This document shows positions 43,699 through 52,121 of a stretch of 64,000 nucleotides of DNA, one piece after another. The notes below the pieces were generated by a model that did not search any database, was not told where the DNA came from, and saw only the letters and a list, made by a program, of their open reading frames with translations. The translations under genes and the position numbers were made by a program. Source of the stretch: Actinomadura kijaniata NBRC 14229 (GTDB taxonomy: Bacteria; Actinomycetota; Actinomycetes; Streptosporangiales; Streptosporangiaceae); assembly GCF_001552175.1 (NCBI RefSeq), contig NZ_BCQR01000012.1, positions 34,963 to 98,962 of the forward strand, written 5' to 3'. Numbering within the stretch: the first letter of the stretch is position 1; the number at the start of each line of letters is the position of its first letter.

Positions 43699-43823
43699 AG
43701 TTGTAAGAACTGTAAGGCTTGCCCTCCTCTCATGGGCTGCCTAACGCCTACTTTCCATAGCGCAGACGGACCCACAGAGCTCGGCGGAAGGGTGGCGTCT
43801 TGCTGGAGAGAACATGCTGGCGA

Positions 43824-44798
43824 TCAGGCCGGGTTGTCGCCGGTGAACTTGATTCCGGCGGCGGCCAGGTCGATGGCCTCTTCGAAGATGACCTCGAACA
43901 CCGTTGCGCCGCGCTGCACAGCAGCGGAGGCTTCGGTCATGTGCTCGCCGATCAGCAGCAGGGGGTTGGTGACGGCGACGGGCATGCGGCGGATCATCAC
44001 CTCGTCGGTGAAGTCCTCCACCGCATGGGCGATGCCCAGCAGGAACTGCTGCAGGTCGGTGCTGGTCTCGATGAACTCGACATCGCTTTCGGGCGGGTCC
44101 ATGTTGATCGGCGGACCGGCCGCCCACACCCGAGCGCGTGCCCGCCGCCGCGCACCCCAAGCTCCCGCCGCCCCCGACGCAGCCGGACCCGTGGGCCGGT
44201 TCGGCGAGGTCGGCTTGGGCGGCGGGGTGGGCTTGGTCGGAGTAGCGCCGGACGGCTGCGGGGCTGGCGGGTTGGCGGGGACGGTGCCGCCGAACAGCGG
44301 CGGTGGGTTGCCCGGCCGGGGCGCGGCCCCTGGGCGGGGCTGTCCCTGCGGTGTGGTCGGAGGCGGGGTTGGTTGGGGGTTGGCTGGCCCAGGGGGTGGG
44401 GGTGTGTTCGAGGGTCCTCCCGTGGTGTTGGCGCTGGTGTTGGGGATGCGGCGGATAACAGACGGGCGGTTGGGGTCGGCCTGGCGCTGCTTCCAGTTGC
44501 GTTTGGCGCGGCGGCGGATCTTCTTGTTGGCCTTGCGGGCCTTGCGGGCACCGCCGCGGACGGTGTGGCCGATGGCGCGGCCGCTCAGGTCGGCGACCGC
44601 CCCGGACAACTGGCGTTCCTCGGTGTGCGGGGCCCCGGCCGACTTCCACGCCTTGACCAACAGCGACTCGGGCAGGTCGGGGCGGTCGGCTCGGCTGTGC
44701 CGGGCCCCGCCCGCCCTGTGGGGGGCGGGGCGGCGCTGGCGGGTGGCGTGGGCGGCCCCGGCGAACGCCGCGCCGCCCAGGAACAACAGCTCGATCAT
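43824..44798 (-). CDS. Proline-rich membrane-associated protein with duplicated C-terminal domain
   Basis: 324 residues: an N-terminal hydrophobic helix (1-18), a basic region around 85-110 (KARKANKKIRRRAKRN), a long Pro/Gly-rich linker (120-225) and a C-terminal helical domain shared with the protein at 42629. Architecturally it resembles spread (Spd) proteins of Streptomyces elements, but no family is recognised. ATG 44798 overlaps the upstream stop (ATGA), so it is coupled to the gene at 44795. Confidence 0.65.
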   Translation of the reverse strand: MIELLFLGGAAFAGAAHATRQRRPAPHRAGGARHSRADRPDLPESLLVKAWKSAGAPHTEERQLSGAVADLSGRAIGHTVRGGARKARKANKKIRRRAKRNWKQRQADPNRPSVIRRIPNTSANTTGGPSNTPPPPGPANPQPTPPPTTPQGQPRPGAAPRPGNPPPLFGGTVPANPPAPQPSGATPTKPTPPPKPTSPNRPTGPAASGAAGAWGARRRARARVWAAGPPINMDPPESDVEFIETSTDLQQFLLGIAHAVEDFTDEVMIRRMPVAVTNPLLLIGEHMTEASAAVQRGATVFEVIFEEAIDLAAAGIKFTGDNPA

Positions 44799-45118
44799 CG
44801 CTCCCCCTCCACAGGGTCAGCGTCGTCCGGGCCGGGCAGGCCAGGCGACTCGGGCAGCGGCTGACGCAGCTCGACGACGGAGACGAACAGCATCAGCAGC
44901 AGGCAGGAACCCCACAGCGGTGCGGCGACCGCCCAGATCGGCCACCCGGCGATCGCCGGGGCCGCGCCGGGCACGGCCAGCAGGATCGCCACCGCACCCC
45001 AGGAGGGTCGGTTGCCGACCATCTGGACGGCCAGAGCGCGGGCGGTGATCGGCGGACGGTTGGGGGTGGCGCTGTCGGGCTGGCCGGAGCTGCGCGGGTC
45101 GGGGTTGGGGTGGGTCAT
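44795..45118 (-). CDS. Small two-helix membrane protein (Spd-like)
   Basis: 107 residues with two hydrophobic segments (WGAVAILLAVPGAAPAIAGW and WGSCLLLMLFVSVVEL) and a Pro/Asp-rich tail. ATG 45118 overlaps the stop of the preceding gene (ATGA), and its own stop overlaps the next start. Spread proteins of AICEs are typically such small, coupled membrane proteins. Function inferred from context. Confidence 0.65.
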   Translation of the reverse strand: MTHPNPDPRSSGQPDSATPNRPPITARALAVQMVGNRPSWGAVAILLAVPGAAPAIAGWPIWAVAAPLWGSCLLLMLFVSVVELRQPLPESPGLPGPDDADPVEGER

Positions 45119-45297
45119 GACAGCCACCCGTCCAGCTGGCCGGACAGGCCGCGCAGGATCTCCACCATCGGTTCGCCGATCGGCGTGGAGGCCGCCAGCA
45201 GGCCCCAGCCGATCAGGATGAAGGCCAGGAAGTTGTTGATCTGTCGGGACCAGATCAAGATGATCAGACCACCGGTGAGGATGGCGAACAGGGTCAT
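45115..45297 (-). CDS. Very small membrane protein (60 residues)
   Basis: Two hydrophobic stretches, LFAILTGGLIILIW and FLAFILIGWGLLAA, with little else. GGAGG lies 5 bp before ATG 45297. First of a chain of three overlapping membrane-protein genes (45297-43824), probably spread functions. Confidence 0.65.
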   Translation of the reverse strand: MTLFAILTGGLIILIWSRQINNFLAFILIGWGLLAASTPIGEPMVEILRGLSGQLDGWLS

Positions 45298-45463
45298 AAG
45301 AACCTCCGGGAAGAAGAAGCCCCCGGGCCGGGGCGGCTCCAGGGGAACGGGGTCGATCGGGACGGATTCAGGCGTGTGGCCGGCCGCTGCATGGCCCGCT
45401 GTCGGCGTCGAGGTTGGTGCCGGTCCCGGTGGGGGCCTGGCGGTCTGGCGGCGGGAAGGGCGT

Positions 45464-45778
45464 TCAGCTTCGCCAGCCGCGCACCATCTGGCCGGTCCAC
45501 ACGGCCGCGCTCAGGGCGAAGTGTCCATAGCCCAGCAGCGGCAGGTGGTAGTAGAACGACGCGCAGGCCAGGCCCAGCGCCCCGTAGCACAGCAGCAGGC
45601 TGGCCACCTGGGCTCCCAGGTCGTCGGGGTCGTAGGGCAGGCGAAGGGACAGGTACCAGTACAGGGCACCGGCCAGGACACGCCGGTGCTGATCGGCTCG
45701 AACACAAGACCTTCTTTCTTCCCTAGGGGTTCGGGCCGTGTGGCCGAATCCCTGGGATGTGGTGTCGGCGGGCACCAA
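45464..45778 (-). CDS. Small membrane protein, start uncertain
   Basis: Up to 104 residues. Hydrophobic segments from AGALYWYLSLRL through SLLLCYGALGLACASFYYHL to FALSAAVWTGQMV indicate two or three membrane helices. The frame opens at a TTG (45778) with no good ribosome binding site, so the true N-terminus is unclear. It sits 23 bp after the DUF2637-like gene. Confidence 0.5.
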   Translation of the reverse strand: MVPADTTSQGFGHTARTPREERRSCVRADQHRRVLAGALYWYLSLRLPYDPDDLGAQVASLLLCYGALGLACASFYYHLPLLGYGHFALSAAVWTGQMVRGWRS

Positions 45779-45801
45779 AGGGGAAAGTGCGCGCGGCGGG
45801 G

Positions 45802-47418
45802 TCAGGCCGTGGCCTGCCGGCTGACCTTCTGGCTGGTCTCCTGGTCGGCCTGCGGGCTGGTGGTCTGGTCGGCGCGGATCTGCTGGACCAGCTCCAGGGC
45901 CGGGACCTTGCCGATACGCATGGCCTTGGCCAACTTCTCGGCCGAGATCGGACGGCCGTGCTGATCGCGGTACCGGGCGTCGATCTCGCGGGCCTGGTCC
46001 AGGCGTTCGGACGGCGACACCCGAGCTGAGGACGGCACCGCGGACCTGGCGGCCGACCGGGAGACGGACCTGGCGGCGGGGCGGGACCCCGATCGGCTGC
46101 CCTTGCGGGACCTGCGGGAGGTGGGCAGGTCTGAGACTTGGGTCTGCGACCCGCCGCCGCTGGACGCTTCGACGTAGGCCGACGCGCCACCGACCACCTG
46201 CGGGACCAGATCTGAGACCAGGCCACCGGAGTGGTCGCCGGGGTGGTCTGCGCGCTGGTCCGCCGCGCGGTCACCGATCTGGTCTGTGGTCTGGTCGGAG
46301 TGGGTCTGGTCGGCGGGAACCGCGGCCAGCCCCAGGCGGGAGCGGAGAGCGGCGGCCGGGGCGGAGCCGGGGGTGTGAGCCATGGCGGCGGTGATGTCGC
46401 CGGTGGCCAGCTCCAGTCCGAACTTGTCGGCCAGGTAGGTCTGGACCTTGGCCGACTCGAACCCCAACGCCACCAGCTCCTCCTCCGACCGCGGCCGCTC
46501 GGTGGCCGGGGGAACCGGTCCAGTGACGGCTGCGGGGAGGTCGGGGGCGTTGTGCCAGGGCGCGTCCACGGTCAGGTCGGCCAGGTCGGCAGCGTGGTAG
46601 AGCAACGCGATCTGGGCCAGCAGTTCCTGCTGTCGGGCGGGGTTGGTGGCCAGGTGGGCGTGTTCGACGGCGGCGTCCATGGCCTTGTCCAGCCGGGTCA
46701 GTGCCCGCCGCAGGGTTCGGGGTTTGGCGTCGGTGGTGCGCAGGATGCGCACCCGTTTGGCGGCCTTGGCCAAGCGGGCGATGCGGCGGTGCACATCGAC
46801 GTCAGAGGCGGTGCGGCCGGTCGGCTCGGCGAGTCCGAGCCGGACCAGGAGGCGTTCGGGGGTGAGCCGCCAGTGGATGCGGCCGGAGCGTCCGGTGGCG
46901 TGGCGGCGGTCGGCGGCCAGGCCGCGTTCCCACAGCCAGGCGGCCACCAGCGGGGCGGCCAGGCGGATCAGGGCTTGGCGGATGCCGTCGGCGTCGCTGG
47001 CTGACAGCACCGCCGACAACAGCGTGAACACCCACACCGCGACCCCGTCGACCCCGGCCGAGTGGGTCTCGGACTCGCGGACGTTGCGGCGGGCGCGCAG
47101 CGCCGAGGTGACCATGGCGACTTCGACGAAGGCGAACAGCAGCACCTGCAGCGGGGTGTTCAGGTCCAGGACGTCGCCGAAGAACTTCCACATGCCGGTG
47201 GCGGCCACGCCGGTGGCCAGGCACGCGGCCAGCACGGTGGTGACGTCCTCCAACCGGGCACGCGGCGCGGTCCGCGTCGTGGGGGCCTCAAGGGGCCGGC
47301 GGCGGGCGCGGCGCAGGCCCCAAGTGGCGGCCATCGCCGCCGCTGCGGTCAGCGCTACGGCGGCGGTGATCCACGGGGCGTGGCTCTGCAGGGTGGTGAG
47401 CAGGGAGGCGGGGTCCAT
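45802..47418 (-). CDS. DUF2637-like membrane protein with C-terminal helix-turn-helix-like segment
   Basis: 538 residues. Four predicted membrane helices lie in the first 180 residues, including TTVLAACLATGVAATGMWKF and VLLFAFVEVAMVTSALRARRN, the arrangement of DUF2637 proteins common on actinomycete elements. A long charged middle is followed by a Gln/Asp/Ser-rich linker and a C-terminal AEKLAKAMRIGKVPALELV segment resembling a helix-turn-helix. ATG 47418 follows AAGGAG; the longer frame is not used. Probably involved in transfer or its regulation. Confidence 0.7.
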   Translation of the reverse strand: MDPASLLTTLQSHAPWITAAVALTAAAAMAATWGLRRARRRPLEAPTTRTAPRARLEDVTTVLAACLATGVAATGMWKFFGDVLDLNTPLQVLLFAFVEVAMVTSALRARRNVRESETHSAGVDGVAVWVFTLLSAVLSASDADGIRQALIRLAAPLVAAWLWERGLAADRRHATGRSGRIHWRLTPERLLVRLGLAEPTGRTASDVDVHRRIARLAKAAKRVRILRTTDAKPRTLRRALTRLDKAMDAAVEHAHLATNPARQQELLAQIALLYHAADLADLTVDAPWHNAPDLPAAVTGPVPPATERPRSEEELVALGFESAKVQTYLADKFGLELATGDITAAMAHTPGSAPAAALRSRLGLAAVPADQTHSDQTTDQIGDRAADQRADHPGDHSGGLVSDLVPQVVGGASAYVEASSGGGSQTQVSDLPTSRRSRKGSRSGSRPAARSVSRSAARSAVPSSARVSPSERLDQAREIDARYRDQHGRPISAEKLAKAMRIGKVPALELVQQIRADQTTSPQADQETSQKVSRQATA

Positions 47419-47504
47419 GGCGGGCTCCTTGGCGCAGCACGGCTCGGCCCCGCCCTCGCCGAGCTGGCAGGGGTGGGGCCGGGCCGTTGAGGAAGGCGCG
47501 GGTT

Positions 47505-48773
47505 CTAAGCGGTGAGGCGGACCGGCATCAGGACGTGCCAGTAGTCGACCTCGTCGGTGCGGTCGGTCAGCAGCGCCGAGCGGTAGCCGACGGCGTCGGG
47601 GACGAAGGCCAGGCGGCACACGCCGGGGTCCAGCGCGCCGAGGGCTTCGGTGAGGTAGGTGGGGTTGAAGGCCACGCACGCCGGGCCGTCGGGAAGGTCG
47701 CCGGTGAGGTGGATCGCCAGGACGTCCCGGCTGGCCGTCTCGGTTCCGTTCCCGGCCTGCAGCACCAGTTCGCCCTCACCGCCACCTGCGTTGTCGCCGA
47801 TGGTGGGGGTGAAGGTTAGGCGGATGGGGGTGTTGCGTTCGGCGACCACGGCCACGCGCCGCACGGCGGCGGTGAACGCGGCGGTGTTGACCTCGGCGAC
47901 CACGGGGCGCTCGGCGGTCAGGTGCGGTTCGACAGCCACCATGCCGGGGTTGTCCATCAGGCGGGTGACCACGGTACGGCCCGCGTTCTGCACTCCCAGC
48001 AGGGTGGGCTTGCCCTTGTCGTCCAGAGCCAGGCCCAGGGTAAGAGAGGTGGGGGCGGACAGGGTCTTGGCGATGTCCAGCAGCGTCGGCCGGAACACGA
48101 ACGCTGACACCCGCGCCTGGCTGGCCTGGTCGCTGTCGGAGCCGTCGTCGGGGACTTCGGGGGCCGCTTCGGTGACTGCGTCGGGGGCGGGCTGCAGGAC
48201 CGGTTGCCAGGTGGGCAGGGTGCGCACGGCGATGCGGTACTTGTCGGTGGCGAACAGCCGCAGCGGCTTGTCGGGGTGCAGATCCAGCCGCACCGCGCAC
48301 ACCAGGGGTTGGGTGGTGTCGTGTCCGGCGGCAACCGCGGTCTGGGTGGTGGCGCGGGCGAAGAACGCCCCGTCGATCTGCCCGACGGCCGGCGGCATGT
48401 CCGGCAGGGTCGGGTAGTCCTCCGCCGGGAGGGTGAGCAGCGTGAACTCGGCGCGCCCGTGCCGCAGCAGGACCCTGGTGTCCTCGGCGATGACCTCGAC
48501 GGCGCCGGTCTTGAGCTGCCCGGCGACGTTGGCCAGCAGCCGCCCCGACACCAGCACGGTGCCCGGCGCGGCCACGGCGACCTCGGCGGCGGTGTCCAGG
48601 GTGGTCTGGGCGGCCACGTCATAGTCGTAGACGGCCAGAGTGAGCTGGTCGGTGTCGGCGTCGGCGTGCAGCCGGATGGCGGCCAGCACCGGCACGGCCG
48701 GGCGTTGCGGCAGGAACCGGGCCGTCCAGGCAACCGCCTCGGAGAACGCGGCCGCATCAGCGGTGAACTTCAT
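47505..48773 (-). CDS. Element-encoded DNA polymerase III sliding clamp (DnaN) paralogue
   Basis: 422 residues. Three clamp domains are recognisable: N-terminal FTADAAAFSEAVAWTARFLP, AEDYPTLPDMP, the conserved LFATDKYRIAVRTLP (ATDSHRLA in chromosomal DnaN), and the terminal HVLMPVRL (usually MPVRL/MPMRL). An acidic linker of about 30 residues (190-221) between domains 2 and 3 makes it longer than the usual 370-380. Clamps tether polymerase to DNA. Here it probably supports replication of the excised element or replaces the host clamp. ATG 48773 overlaps the previous stop by one base. Confidence 0.85.
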   Translation of the reverse strand: MKFTADAAAFSEAVAWTARFLPQRPAVPVLAAIRLHADADTDQLTLAVYDYDVAAQTTLDTAAEVAVAAPGTVLVSGRLLANVAGQLKTGAVEVIAEDTRVLLRHGRAEFTLLTLPAEDYPTLPDMPPAVGQIDGAFFARATTQTAVAAGHDTTQPLVCAVRLDLHPDKPLRLFATDKYRIAVRTLPTWQPVLQPAPDAVTEAAPEVPDDGSDSDQASQARVSAFVFRPTLLDIAKTLSAPTSLTLGLALDDKGKPTLLGVQNAGRTVVTRLMDNPGMVAVEPHLTAERPVVAEVNTAAFTAAVRRVAVVAERNTPIRLTFTPTIGDNAGGGEGELVLQAGNGTETASRDVLAIHLTGDLPDGPACVAFNPTYLTEALGALDPGVCRLAFVPDAVGYRSALLTDRTDEVDYWHVLMPVRLTA

Positions 48774-49132
48774 CAGGAGCCTTCCTCATCGGAGCAGTCG
48801 CGGTCGGCCTGGCAGGGGCAGCGGTCGCAGTCGGCGCATCCGGTGCAGGCGCAGTACTCGTTGCGACAGGTGCACCCGGCGATGGCGTCGCACCCGGCGT
48901 AGGGGTTGGCGGCGGAGTCGGCCAGGTCGGGGTGGATGAACTCCCACAGCGCCTGGTCCAGGGCCTGGCGGTCGTCGGTGAAGTAGACGGCGATCCCGTG
49001 CTCGTCCAGCACCTGGGCGACCTGATCGGCCAGATCGGCGAAGGCGTTGGGGCGCATCGGCAGCGGGCCGGTCGAGACCGCGGCGGTGGCAGGGGCGGTG
49101 ACCGGGGCGGGGGTGGTCGTGGAGGAGGACAA
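48773..49132 (-). CDS. Small protein with Cys-rich C-terminus
   Basis: 119 residues: Thr/Ala-rich N-terminus, a helical middle (LADQVAQVLDEHGIAVYFTDD) and a C-terminus with nine cysteines in 34 residues (CDAIAGCTCRNEYCACTGC continuing to DRCPC), suggesting metal binding. TTG 49132 is supported by AAGGAG 6 bp upstream. Its stop overlaps the clamp start, so the two are coupled. Confidence 0.6.
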   Translation of the reverse strand: MSSSTTTPAPVTAPATAAVSTGPLPMRPNAFADLADQVAQVLDEHGIAVYFTDDRQALDQALWEFIHPDLADSAANPYAGCDAIAGCTCRNEYCACTGCADCDRCPCQADRDCSDEEGS

Positions 49133-49203
49133 GACGAACTCCTTCCCCGCGGTGCCCGCCCCCGCCGGTCAGCGGCAGGAGCGGGCACCGGGCAGGTTGG
49201 CGG

Positions 49204-49596
49204 TCAGGGCTGGGGGCGCGGGTCGGGCACGGTCGCTGGCGCGTCGCCGTCGGCGTCGTTGGTGCGGCTGATGCCGGGCTCGTGGAGGCCGTCGGCTGGC
49301 TCGTCCGCAGACCGGGTGTCCCTCTGGGGCCCGTGGTCGGTCAGGGCGTGGCGGCGCAGGTGTCGCTGACGGCAGTTGGCGAAGGTCAGCAGCGCGACGA
49401 TGCCGGTCAGCATCGCTTTGACACCGGTGGGGGCGTGCAGGAGGTGGGTGAAGATCAGCCAGGTGGCTCCGGCAGCGATGCCGGTGACCATGCAGACCTC
49501 GCCCTTGGACCAGTCGGCCGGGGCGCGCAGGTAGCCGGTCAGGCCGCCGCGCCGGTCGGAACCGGTGTCGGGGCCGTGGTTGCGGTGGGTGGTCAT
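49204..49596 (-). CDS. Small two-helix membrane protein
   Basis: 130 residues with two hydrophobic helices (MVTGIAAGATWLIFTHLL and AMLTGIVALLTFANC) and a charged C-terminus. ATG 49596 overlaps the upstream stop (ATGA). Unknown; spread-like by size and context. Confidence 0.6.
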   Translation of the reverse strand: MTTHRNHGPDTGSDRRGGLTGYLRAPADWSKGEVCMVTGIAAGATWLIFTHLLHAPTGVKAMLTGIVALLTFANCRQRHLRRHALTDHGPQRDTRSADEPADGLHEPGISRTNDADGDAPATVPDPRPQP

Positions 49597-50291
49597 CGCT
49601 GGTCTCCCTCGACCGCTCCCGTCAGCGGGGCCAGCCGCCCGAGCGGGACGACCTGGGCGGGGTGGGTGTCGCGGTGGATGACCACCCAGGGCTCGTCCAT
49701 GGCGGGGTCGGTGATCCACCACAGCACGTGCGCGACGTCGCCGACCTCGCGGACCGGCGCGGTCAGGTCGGCCATCTCCTCGACGCCGTACAGGGCTTCG
49801 GCGGTCTCGTCGTCGGTGCCGGTGACCAGCAGCACCATCTGGCCGGGCGCGTACCACCGGCGTCGGGGCCGGTAGCCGAACCCGGCCTGCAGGGTCCAGG
49901 TGCGGGTCCACTGGTAGTGCTGGGTGCTCCAGCTCCACACCGTGGTGACGGCCATGTACAGGCCGTACAGGGTCGCGGCGATGGTGAGCAGCTCCCACAC
50001 CGCGCGCAGCGGCAGCGCGCTGACCAGCGTCACGCCGATCACCGCCACCAGCGCGGCGAAGGCGACGTGGCCCACGGCGCGGTAGCGGCGGGCGCGGGTG
50101 GACTGGTCGTGCAGCTCCCACAGGTCGGCGGCCCAGGCTTCGCAGTCGTCGGTGTCGTCGATGTGGGGCGGGGCCACGAGGCGGCTGGTGGGCGGCGGGG
50201 TCAGGGAGTGGCCGGTGGGCGGCAGGTAGGTCACGCCCGGCTGGCGTGGACCGGTCTCGTTGGTGGGGTGGTGTTTGCGCAGGCTGATCAC
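49593..50291 (-). CDS. Membrane protein of the transfer region, unknown
   Basis: 232 residues: a proline-rich N-terminus, two membrane helices in the middle (VAFAALVAVIGVTLVSALPL and LLTIAATLYGLYMAVTTVW) and a cytoplasmic C-terminal domain with VLLVTGTDDETAEALYGVE. GTG 50291 has AGGAG 5 bp upstream and overlaps the upstream stop (GTGA). No family recognised. Confidence 0.65.
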   Translation of the reverse strand: MISLRKHHPTNETGPRQPGVTYLPPTGHSLTPPPTSRLVAPPHIDDTDDCEAWAADLWELHDQSTRARRYRAVGHVAFAALVAVIGVTLVSALPLRAVWELLTIAATLYGLYMAVTTVWSWSTQHYQWTRTWTLQAGFGYRPRRRWYAPGQMVLLVTGTDDETAEALYGVEEMADLTAPVREVGDVAHVLWWITDPAMDEPWVVIHRDTHPAQVVPLGRLAPLTGAVEGDQR

Positions 50292-50545
50292 GGTGTCTCC
50301 TGTCTGGGGGTCGTGCGTGGGGAGGGTGGGCGTTCGAGCGGGGGCAGGTCGGCGGCGGGTAGGCCGCGGCCACAGGGGGTGCAGTAGAAGTGGGTGGGGC
50401 CGCCGTCCAGCGGCCCACCGCAGCGGGGGCAGGACCGGGCTGGCCACGGCGACCGGGCCCGCTGCCCGCCGCCCGGCCAGGGGCCGGAACGGGTGGGCAG
50501 CGGGGCCGCGCCGGGACCGGCAGCGGCCGGAGCTGGGCGGGTCAT
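50288..50545 (-). CDS. Small zinc-ribbon protein
   Basis: 85 residues; CPRCGGPL ... YCTPCGRGL forms one zinc ribbon in an otherwise Pro/Arg-rich chain. ATG 50545 (or GTG 50548). Its stop overlaps the next GTG. Function unknown. Confidence 0.55.
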   Translation of the reverse strand: MTRPAPAAAGPGAAPLPTRSGPWPGGGQRARSPWPARSCPRCGGPLDGGPTHFYCTPCGRGLPAADLPPLERPPSPRTTPRQETP

Positions 50546-50560
50546 CACGGCCGCCTGGGG

Positions 50561-51181
50561 CTACCAGGTGACCAGGGCGGCCAACTCCAGCGGGCCGCCG
50601 CCGTGGGAGGCCACGGCCTCCTCCAGCAGCGGGTAGTGGCGCGCGGCCGCGCCCTGCGGGAGCGGGTGGCCGTACAGGGTGTGGGTGGGGCCCTGGGTCA
50701 GGGCGCGGCCGACGTCGGCCAGGGTCTCCAGCGGCCCGGCGTCGCCCAGGCCCTGGCCGGTGGCGTCGGAGGCGCGCAGCCACAGCCAGCCCTGCCGGGC
50801 GCAGGCCCACACGTAGCGGCCGGTGGCCGTGGCCGTGCCGTCGGGGCCGGTGGCCCAGGCGGGCATGGCGATCAGGGTGGAGACGGTGCCGTCGGCCTCG
50901 ATGTGCATCGGGTCGCCCACCAGCCCGGCAGCAAGGTCGGCGCGGGCCGACTCGTCCAGGCCGTCGGCGCTGTCGTCGGGGTCGTCGTGGTCGGTGGGGT
51001 CCCCGGTGGAGATCGGGGTGATGTTGAGTTCGGCGAGCTTGCGGGTCAGGGCGGCGGTGTCGGTGATGGCGGCCTGGTGCCGCTGGGCGCGGAATGCCTG
51101 CAGCGCCAGGGCCAGGCCGTCGGGCTCGGGCGAGCGGTCGATCGGGCGAACGCCGGACAGCAGGGCGGAGTTCAGGGACAT
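50561..51181 (-). CDS. Hypothetical protein of the transfer region
   Basis: 206 residues, soluble by composition. An acidic stretch (about 75-95) precedes a domain with GRYVWACARQGWLWLRA that looks globular. No family recognised. ATG 51181 has a GAGG-type site upstream. It lies between two zinc-ribbon genes, about 15 bp from the next. Confidence 0.55.
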   Translation of the reverse strand: MSLNSALLSGVRPIDRSPEPDGLALALQAFRAQRHQAAITDTAALTRKLAELNITPISTGDPTDHDDPDDSADGLDESARADLAAGLVGDPMHIEADGTVSTLIAMPAWATGPDGTATATGRYVWACARQGWLWLRASDATGQGLGDAGPLETLADVGRALTQGPTHTLYGHPLPQGAAARHYPLLEEAVASHGGGPLELAALVTW

Positions 51182-51275
51182 CGGGTACCTCGCAGGAGGA
51201 GAGCGGGCAGACGAAAGCACCGGTCCGGCGCCCGCCGTGGGGGCGGGCACCGGGCCGGTGAAGTGGTGGGGTGGG

Positions 51276-51617
51276 TCAGTTCGCGTGGCGGAGCGGGCGC
51301 GGCAGCGCTCGGGTGAGGGCGCGGGCCAGGCGGCGGGCCGTCGGGCGGGCGCGGTAGGGCAGGCGGCGGGCCTGCTGGGTGAGGACGTAGGCGAAGCCGG
51401 GCAGGCCGGGCGGCTGGAACAGCGGGTCGATGAGGCGGGCGGCCTGGTGCTGCCAGCAGTCGGGGCAGTACACCGCCTGGCTCTGGTGCGGGCCGACCAC
51501 CCAGGAGGCGATGTCGGTCAGGCGGGTGCGGGCAGGGCAGTGGTCGCAGGCGGCGATCCACTGGCCCATGCGGGCGATGTCGGGCAGGCCGTCGGCGTTG
51601 AGCAGCGGATGGATCAC
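51276..51617 (-). CDS. Small protein with two CxxC pairs
   Basis: 113 residues; ACDHCPAR and YCPDCWQHQ give a probable zinc site, with a basic helical C-terminus. GTG 51617 overlaps the preceding stop (GTGA). Function unknown. Confidence 0.55.
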   Translation of the reverse strand: MIHPLLNADGLPDIARMGQWIAACDHCPARTRLTDIASWVVGPHQSQAVYCPDCWQHQAARLIDPLFQPPGLPGFAYVLTQQARRLPYRARPTARRLARALTRALPRPLRHAN

Positions 51618-51838
51618 AGCCGCTCCTCCCCGAGGGTGCTTCGGCCGGCGACCCGGTCGGAGCGGACGGGCGGGGGCGTGCACGGCGGGCACGGGATCGG
51701 CCCGGCGGGCGGATTCCACATCTGCCCGGTGTCGTGACAGCTCAGGCAGACCGGACCCGACGGCGCGGGCGGCTCGGTCGGCGTCGGGTGGTCGGGCGGC
51801 TTGGTGCGCTGGGGCACCGGTCGGGTCATGATGGTCAT
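51614..51838 (-). CDS. Small zinc-ribbon protein
   Basis: 74 residues, Pro-rich, with CLSCHDTGQMWNPPAG followed by PCPPC. ATG 51838 has GGAGAG at good distance. Coupled by GTGA overlap to the next gene. Function unknown. Confidence 0.55.
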   Translation of the reverse strand: MTIMTRPVPQRTKPPDHPTPTEPPAPSGPVCLSCHDTGQMWNPPAGPIPCPPCTPPPVRSDRVAGRSTLGEERL

Positions 51839-51935
51839 GACGGTCTCTCCAGGGCCTATCTGGATGGGATCGGCAGTGCCCTGGCCGGTGTGTCAGCACC
51901 GGCCAGGGCACGTTCGCGTTCGGGCTCAGACCTCC

Positions 51936-52121
51936 TCAGGGGCGGGACTGGTCGGGGGTGTCGGGGACCACGACGGTGAGGTAACGGCGGACGCCGGGGT
52001 CGCGTCGGTTGGGGTAGGGGGCCGAGACGTCGGCGACGTCCAGCCCGGCGGTGATCTGGTCGATCACGCCTGCCACGTCGTCGCTCTGGCCGGACAGGCG
52101 GATCTTGACCAGGCGGCTCAC
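51936..52121 (-). CDS. Small hypothetical protein
   Basis: 61 residues with a beta-alpha-beta feel (RLVKIRLSGQSDDVAGVIDQ ... RRYLTVVVPD). GTG 52121 overlaps the upstream stop (GTGA), which supports translation. No family recognised. Confidence 0.55.
   Translation of the reverse strand: MSRLVKIRLSGQSDDVAGVIDQITAGLDVADVSAPYPNRRDPGVRRYLTVVVPDTPDQSRP

Noticed and set aside
47505..48773. Griselimycin-resistance clamp (GriR-like)
   Set aside because: Context is a mobile-element transfer operon, not a biosynthetic cluster; no evidence for drug resistance.
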